Source: Diphasiastrum complanatum
Lineage: Eukaryota > Streptophyta > Lycopodiopsida > Lycopodiales > Lycopodiaceae
Direction of reading: 5' to 3'
DNA: 64,000 nucleotides
Assembly (NCBI GenBank): GCA_029204225.1
Contig: CM055106.1
Coordinates: forward strand, 48,249,337 to 48,313,336
This document shows, piece by piece, positions 58,565 through 64,000 of the stretch. Numbering within the stretch: the first letter of the stretch is position 1; each line of letters opens with the position of its first letter. The notes beneath the pieces are model-generated. The model had not been told where the DNA came from and did not search any database. It worked only from the letters and a program-made list of their open reading frames with translations. A program made the position numbers and the translations under genes.

Positions 58565-61342
58565 TCAACAAACTTTAAATACAGAAAGTTTTGATCTAAA
58601 CTTATCAAACTTTTCTCCAGTAAGTGGCTTAGTGAAAATATCAGCTAGTTATTCTTCTGTGCTACAATGAACAACATGAATTTTACAACTTAGCAGCCTT
58701 TCACGTATGAAGTGATATTGGATCTCAATGTGTTTAGTTCTCGCATGGAACACTGGATTCTTTTCTAGTTGAATGCCACTCTGACTGTCGCTATGTAAAG
58801 TTGTGGGATTTTTTTGCTTTATGCCAATCTCTTCCAAGATTTGTCTCAACCATATAGCTTCTTGTGCAGCACTACACATTACCTTATACTCTGCTTCTGT
58901 GGTTAAAAGAGCAATTGTACTTTGCTTCTTACTAGACTAGGAAAAGCAATTACCATAAAACTGGAATATATATCCTGTGGTGGATCTACGATCATCATAG
59001 TCACCTCCCCAGTCCGCATCCACATAGCCACACAACTCAGGTAAACCATCATGCTTCCTGTAAATCAAGCCATACTCTGATGTGCCTTTCACATAACGCA
59101 AAATGCGTTTAGCTACTTTCCAATGCGTTTTCGTAGGTGCTGCCATAAACCGACTTACAATGCCAACAACATAGCATATATCTGGTCTAGTTGTGGTAAG
59201 ATAAATCAAGCTCCCTACTAACTGTCTATATAGCATAGCATCAAATGACTGTGATTCATCAAGCTTAGAAAGCTTTTTACCTGGTTCAATAGGAGTGTTT
59301 ACTGGTTTGCAATCCTGCAACCTAAACCTGTGCAACAACTCTTTGACATATTTCACCTGTGTTAAACCCACTTCATGTCCTTTTTGCCACACTTCTACTC
59401 CAAGGCAGTAATGCATCAGGCTGAGATCCATCATCTCAAATTGTTTCATGAGGTCTTTCTTGATTATGTCTATCATCTCTTGATTATTTCCCGTAATAAT
59501 CAAGTCATCAACATAAAGAGCAATCAAAGCAACCATACCATCAAAGAATAAGACATATAGATTTGGATCAGAATGTGTTATCACCATCCCCTTTGAACGA
59601 AAGTAGGCATCAATCCTGCTATACCACGCACGTGGTGCTTGTTTAAGACCATAAAGTGCTTTCTTCAAGCGACATACTTTATTTTCCTGTCCTTTCGTTA
59701 CAAAGCTTTCAGGTTGATCCATGAACACTTCTTCTTCTAACTCACCATTTAGAAAAGCAGATTTCACATCCATTTGATGCAAAGGCCAACCAAAATGTGA
59801 AGCTAAAGCAATAAGTAGACGTAGAGTATTCCACTTACACACCGGCGCAAAGGTCTCCTCATAGTCAATGCCTTTATTTTGTGCGTACCCTTTGATTACC
59901 AATCTTGCTTTGTGCTTTGCTATGCTTCCATCTGCATGGTACTTAGTTCTATATACCCATTTGCAACCAATGGGTTTCTTGCCAACTGGTGGTTCTACTA
60001 AGTCCCATGTGCTATGCTTAGCAATTGACTCCATCTCCTCTCCCATGGCTTTGATCCAAATGTCATCATCCTTCGCTTCACCATAAGTCGAAGGTTCTTT
60101 GCTTTGAATAATGCTGGATAACAGAGCATAATTTGCTTCATACCTTTCAGGTAGTATCTTCTCTCTTGTTGATCTTCGTAGCTCTCCCTGGTTAGATGAT
60201 CCTAGAAAGTCATCTATATCGCGGCTCTCCATCAATCTCTCAAACCACTTAGGGAGCTTTCTGTCAGGTGATCGGCTTCCTGGTGAAAATGTATTCCACA
60301 CTACATCCTTCTCCTTGCGTTTGTCACCTGCAATTTCAATGCTTCTTGCACCAAAAGGTTTGTCCCTACCTCTCCAACCTGTTTCATGAGGTTGAGTAGT
60401 AGTATCTTGAGATGTATCCTCATGTTCATCACTCAAAAGGTCAATGAATGGATCATCATCAGGTGGTATCCTCACTATACCATTTTTCCTACTGGATGTG
60501 TTTATCTTCTCAGCATCTTCGTCTTCATACATCTTGGATTCATCAAAGATAACATCTCGGCTTATATGGATTTTGTTTTCGACTAGATCAAAACATCTAT
60601 AGCCCTTCACGCGATCATCATATCCTAGGAATATGCACTTGATAGCTTTTACATCAAGTTTATGTCTTTCTTCCTTAGGAATATGTACAAAGGCGTTACA
60701 TCTAGAGATTCGCAAGTGGTTCACCTTTGGCTTCTTCTTTGTGAATGCTTCCTCAGGTGTAATTTTTGATATGGCAATGGTAGGACTTCTATTTTGAAGA
60801 TAGACTGCCGTGCTACATGCTTCTGACCAAAAATCTTTTGGTAATTTCATTTCAGCTAGCATAGATCTGGCACTTTCCACAATCGTACGATCTTTGCGCT
60901 CAGCTACACCATTGAGAGCAGGAGTATGAGCTTGCGTAAATTGTCTTTTAATACCACATTGATCACAAAGATCATTGAAGTCATTAGACTTATACTCACC
61001 TCCACTATCTGATCTTAGGACTTTGATCTTCTTACCTGTCTGATTTTCGACCAAGTTTTTGAAGTTCTTGAAGTTATCAAAAGCATCTGCTTTCTTCTTC
61101 AAGAAGTAGATCCACGTCTTACGTGACATATCATCAATAAAGGTCATGAAATAGAAGGCTTTTCCTAAGGACATGGTCCTCATGGGCCCGCATAAATCTG
61201 TGTGGATTAAATCCAGGATGTTCTTTGCTCTTGCAACACCCCCTTTATTGAACTTCTCTAGATGCTGCTTCCCATATATACAAGATTCACATATCGATTT
61301 CAAGTGATCTTCTATTGTAGGCAGTCCTGTTACCATCTCCAA
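58565..61342 (-). pseudogene. Copia-F1 pol: integrase, RT, RNase H; two nonsense codons
   Basis: One long minus-strand frame (801 codons from 61342 to 58937) holds the integrase zinc-finger end (CESCIYGKQH), an integrase core with the DLIHTDLCGPM and SDSGGEY blocks and AERKDRTIVE, the tail, RT (KARLVIKGYAQ, QMDVKSAFLNG, ALYVDDLIITG) and RNase H start. At 58937-58939 a TAG replaces the Trp codon of the conserved CFSWSSKKQ-type motif. The frame then goes on (58879-58652) to a TAA in EEQLADIFTKPL at 58649-58651, and ends at 58565-58567 with a TGA. Thus only two point nonsense mutations interrupt it. All other catalytic motifs are present. The 5' side (gag, protease) is missing. Confidence 0.9.
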
Positions 61343-61444
61343 TTTTCTCCGTCTTCAACCCATCGTAAAACCCCGAACTCTCAGAAGACAGTTCTCCCGA
61401 AGCTCTCTTCAACGACGACACTGTATTGTGTACACTCCCTATAC

Positions 61445-61457
61445 GGCTCTGATACCA
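61445..61457 (-). promoter_or_regulatory. Copia-F1 primer-binding site
   Basis: Minus strand TGGTATCAGAGCC, directly after the LTR end AATTCTAAGT. Confidence 0.88.
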
Positions 61458-61733
61458 ACTTAGAATTTGCTTTGCACAGGAACACAGATCATGCTACACA
61501 GTAACACAGACAGAAAATCACTCTCCTCAGCAAGCTCACATAGCAACTATATTTCTCAAAATGAAATTACACTGTACATATAGTTGTTCACTCAGACAAC
61601 CCATGCATGAACCAGGTTGCCGTTGGCGGGACGCGTGTCCCGTCGACTTGTCTCGTGAGGAGGCCAACTGATCCTTATCCACTGATAGTCCCACAGTACA
61701 GTAACACAGTTATTCTAACTTTAATTCTAACTG
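61458..61733 (-). repeat. Copia-F1 5' LTR (right), 276 bp
   Basis: Nearly identical to 58236-58511, same length and termini. Confidence 0.85.
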
Positions 61734-61738
61734 GTTTT
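61734..61738 (+). repeat. target-site duplication GGTTT, right copy
   Basis: Pairs with 58231-58235 (GGTTC). Confidence 0.55.
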
Positions 61739-62724
61739 TCAACTCCCTAGTGTAATTGGGGTCCATTTCCGCCACCTCCACAAGGGCTGGATCGGCACCT
61801 TCCAGGAACTTAAAAACATCTCATTTAGGGTTTTGCGTTCCCTGGAAGTTCTGTCACGCATCCGCAAGTACAATGCTAGGTCTGCTCCTGACTCCATGGA
61901 TTCATTGGGGTTGTACCACCATTTGGTAAGGTGAATCCTGGTGGGTTTAGTCTTAGCACCCCAAGGTTGTAGTAACCAATTTTGCAGGCAGTAGGCATAG
62001 TGGCCGGCCAATCTAATGATATCATCTTTCTGGTGCGCGGCAACAACTAAGAACCTACATAAGCTCTCGCAAGAACCTTTGTAGTTTTCAAAACTACTTG
62101 GGATGAGTGGCCATGTGAATCTGAGGGCGGAACTCGTGGATGGTCGAAGCTCAAAAACTTGGACATCTAGCGGAAACTCCATGGGCGGTAGATATAAACT
62201 GTAAGCATCGAAGTTTTTGTAGAACAGACTGTCTGACAAAATTTCCTTGCGGTGCACAGGGTAAGCGGGTAAAGGGTTGCAGAAACTCTGAGGACTGATT
62301 GGTCCTCGTGCAGCTACTTGTCTCTGGTACTCATGTAACTGCCTAGCTAGCATGGCTACGATAGTTTCGGTTGCAGCTAGTTCCACCTTGGTGTTGGCTA
62401 GGATCTTTTCTTGCCCTTTATACCCCTCCCTATGCTTATCTGTCGTCTATTATTAGCCTCCTTGAGGTCATTGTACTTTTGCTTCTAGGTATCTCGCTCC
62501 TTATTGGTGCTAACCAGCTCGTTAGTGGCTCTGATTCGTAGGTTCTTTTGTTTTTTCAATTCTTCTTTCAGACGTTGGATTTCTATGTCAGTCCTCTGTC
62601 CTTCCTTCAGTATGAACCTCATTAGTTTTCTATGGCGTTGCTCGGACTGATTACTGCTCTGTGGGTCTTCCATTCTCTTTTCAGCAGTGAATTCCATCAC
62701 TTGTGTTTTAGCATTTATATACAT
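61739..62724 (-). pseudogene. unrecognised coiled-coil protein, possibly gag of a Ty3-like element
   Basis: The minus-strand frame starts at Met 62724 and has a long charged coiled-coil (62700-62485, heptad-rich with EEQR/KKQ and LKEELKKQ). A stop at about 62484 and a frameshift near 62410 lead into a second open frame (62386-61739, 215 codons). That frame has a further helix (VELAATETIVAMLARQLHEY) and a compact region rich in aromatic residues (FYKNFDAYSLYLP, TKWWYNPNESM). No zinc knuckle was found. The position beside LTR elements suggests a gag-like role, but no family is recognised. It ends where Copia-F1 inserted. Confidence 0.45.
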
Positions 62725-62795
62725 GAATATACAATGTGTTGAATGTACAAAAAATCTTTAAACCTTTACACTCCTCTCTCCCTCCGTGTGTATCT

Positions 62796-63275
62796 GTCAG
62801 GTTCGTGCTAGGGCAGGGGTTTCTACTATGTACTTAGGCCGTGTGCATTAACCCATGGGTTATGAGTTATGGACTCGGCTCATTACATTCGCATGTCCAT
62901 TTACATTTACTTTACTTTATGCATAGGCAGGCTTTGAGCCTTTTTTTTATTCATTATTGACATTTAGACCATATTATTGGCCTTGGGCCCTATGATTCAC
63001 TATATTGGTTATTTGGTCATATTACTGAGAGTGGGGGCCTTCTTGGAGGGCGCACTATTTTCCCTCTCAGTTTGGCCCTAGCCACTGGAAACTTCCTTTT
63101 AGGGCTTCCTCTTGGCTATAAGTAGGGATTCTGTGTCATTTGTTACTTGGCTTATGATATGATCTCCTTCTTTAGTCTCTTTAAGCTTTCTCTCTCCTGC
63201 TTTCTAGGGTTAAGTCTTGCTTATGTGATGCTTTCATAGACTAAATCTAGATCAGCCGTGGCTACGTTCATAACT
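62796..63275 (+). repeat. LTR-like sequence before a primer-binding site
   Basis: Sequence ending just before TGGTATCAGAGC at 63276. A start at TGTCAGGTTCG (62796) is plausible but cannot be confirmed because the other LTR lies outside the window. It contains a TATA-like stretch at about 62990. Confidence 0.5.
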
Positions 63276-63287
63276 TGGTATCAGAGC
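63276..63287 (+). promoter_or_regulatory. primer-binding site of the right-edge element
   Basis: TGGTATCAGAGC, exact tRNA-iMet type, plus orientation. Confidence 0.8.
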
Positions 63288-64000
63288 ACTTTCCTGAGCA
63301 TCTCCATTGAGCAGATTTTTCTCTCACAGGAGGGCGCCCATCTTCAGCTTGGATCTTCACCATTTTTCAGCCGGATCTTCAGCATTTCTCCACACTTGTC
63401 TTGTAGATTTTCACGACGGATCGGAGGAGGACAGGCGCCCACTTGTTGCCCATTTCTAGCGCCCTCTTGCTGGCTGCCTACTGCTGCATTTTCAACCTTT
63501 TTCCTCCCCTATTTTGGGCGCCCTCCTGCCTCCTATTTGCTGCCCTATTGGGCGCCCTCATGCTTGCTGACCAGCGCCCTACTGCTCCTTCCTTTGCTGA
63601 AAATTTCCGCTTTTTGCTGTCCCTATTCGCCACCTTCCATCAGCCACTCCTAGCACCCTGCCAACCCATCTTTTTTATCCAATTTTTCTTTGCCGTTTAC
63701 TACCTCTCTTGGACGCCCACACTCCACCATAGCTGGCGCCCTACATCCGCCTCAATTTCAGCTCACCCTCCTACACTGCTGTCTGTGTTCGCAACCCTAT
63801 CCCGGACAATACAAACACGCCTAGATGCTTAGAAAGCCACTCCCACCCAACTTCATCGCGCATCGGGATTGCTCCCCGTCTTTATCGCAAACTTTTTTTT
63901 ACCCTTGAAGGGCGATCTCTGATTTTTCAGCCTTGTTTCCTCGCTGCCCATACCTCCTTTTTGTTAGCATCTTTTTTGGAGGCTGCTCGGTACCTCGACA
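63288..64000 (+). other. leader of the right-edge LTR element; no gene start seen
   Basis: A CT-rich region with repeated gcgccct/ggcgccc words (63400-63740). Open frames there (131 and 129 codons, overlapping) are rich in Leu, Ser and Pro as expected from such composition and match no gag; gag would start beyond the window. Confidence 0.45.

Larger units (their letters stand above)
58236..61733 (-). mobile_element. Copia-F1, minus strand, lacking gag and protease
   Basis: Two LTRs of exactly 276 bases flank a pol region in minus orientation, with a tRNA-iMet primer-binding site at 61445-61457 and a purine tract (AAGGGAGAG on the minus strand, 58512-58520). Only about 100 bases lie between the primer-binding site and the integrase region, so gag, protease and the start of the GAG-pre-integrase domain were deleted. 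A near-perfect 5-bp duplication flanks it. The LTRs are highly similar to each other. It could move only if another element supplied gag and protease. Confidence 0.9.

Noticed and set aside
63258-63832. Two hydrophobic Leu/Ser/Pro-rich ORFs that look like membrane proteins
   Set aside because: They follow a primer-binding site in a CT-rich leader, overlap in different frames and lack any family resemblance.

Overview
The window is nuclear DNA of a land plant. It holds one intact spliced host gene, with GT-AG introns and a peroxisomal targeting tail, surrounded by dozens of Ty1/copia and Ty3 (gypsy) LTR retrotransposon remnants. Many of these carry a primer-binding site of the TGGTATCAGAGC type, complementary to the 3' end of plant initiator methionine tRNA. 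The AT-rich sequence and heavy retroelement load would suit a large plant genome such as a fern, lycophyte or gymnosperm, but nothing read here fixes the lineage.

Layout. 0.1-1.0 kb is a decayed Ty3 gag (minus). 3.8-8.8 kb is a complete but dead copia element (here Copia-D) with a 5-bp target-site duplication. 9.9-13.3 kb holds linked pieces of a second copia family (Copia-B). 13.3-14.65 kb is a chromodomain-type Ty3 pol tail (minus), interrupted by the 5' half of Copia-E (14.65-17.64 kb). 17.9-21.7 kb differs from everything else: a minus-strand SET-domain gene fragment, a plus-strand multi-exon gene fragment resembling accessory transposase genes, and a dense array of GCGTGGAT/ATCCACGC palindromes. 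21.9-25.7 kb is another Copia-B copy, followed by a truncated Copia-A copy whose LTR carries a (CT)58 microsatellite. 27-39 kb is a patchwork of Ty3 and copia fragments in both orientations.

39.8-45.2 kb holds the one clearly functional gene: a 12-exon, 791-residue copper-containing amine oxidase ending in Ser-Lys-Leu. All splice junctions keep frame, and the topaquinone and copper-ligand motifs are intact.

45.3-47.0 kb is a GC-rich zone with an exact 300-bp tandem duplication and a 29-base C run. At 47.9-53.5 kb a relatively young Copia-A element (LTRs about 610 bp, duplication AAAGG) sits inside a minus-strand Ty3 integrase gene whose two halves lie on either side. 54-58 kb holds copia LTR and RNase H debris and a head-to-head pair of Copia-B fragments. 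58.2-61.7 kb is Copia-F: two 276-bp LTRs without the usual TG...CA ends and a nearly open pol, but no gag or protease. The last part holds an unrecognised coiled-coil ORF (minus) and the start of another plus-strand LTR element.

The genes do not form a pathway. The region reads as a gene island with one amine oxidase in nested, decaying retrotransposons, plus one unusual DNA-transposon-like composite (17.9-21.7 kb) that deserves most attention. Element names (Copia-A to F) are local labels only.
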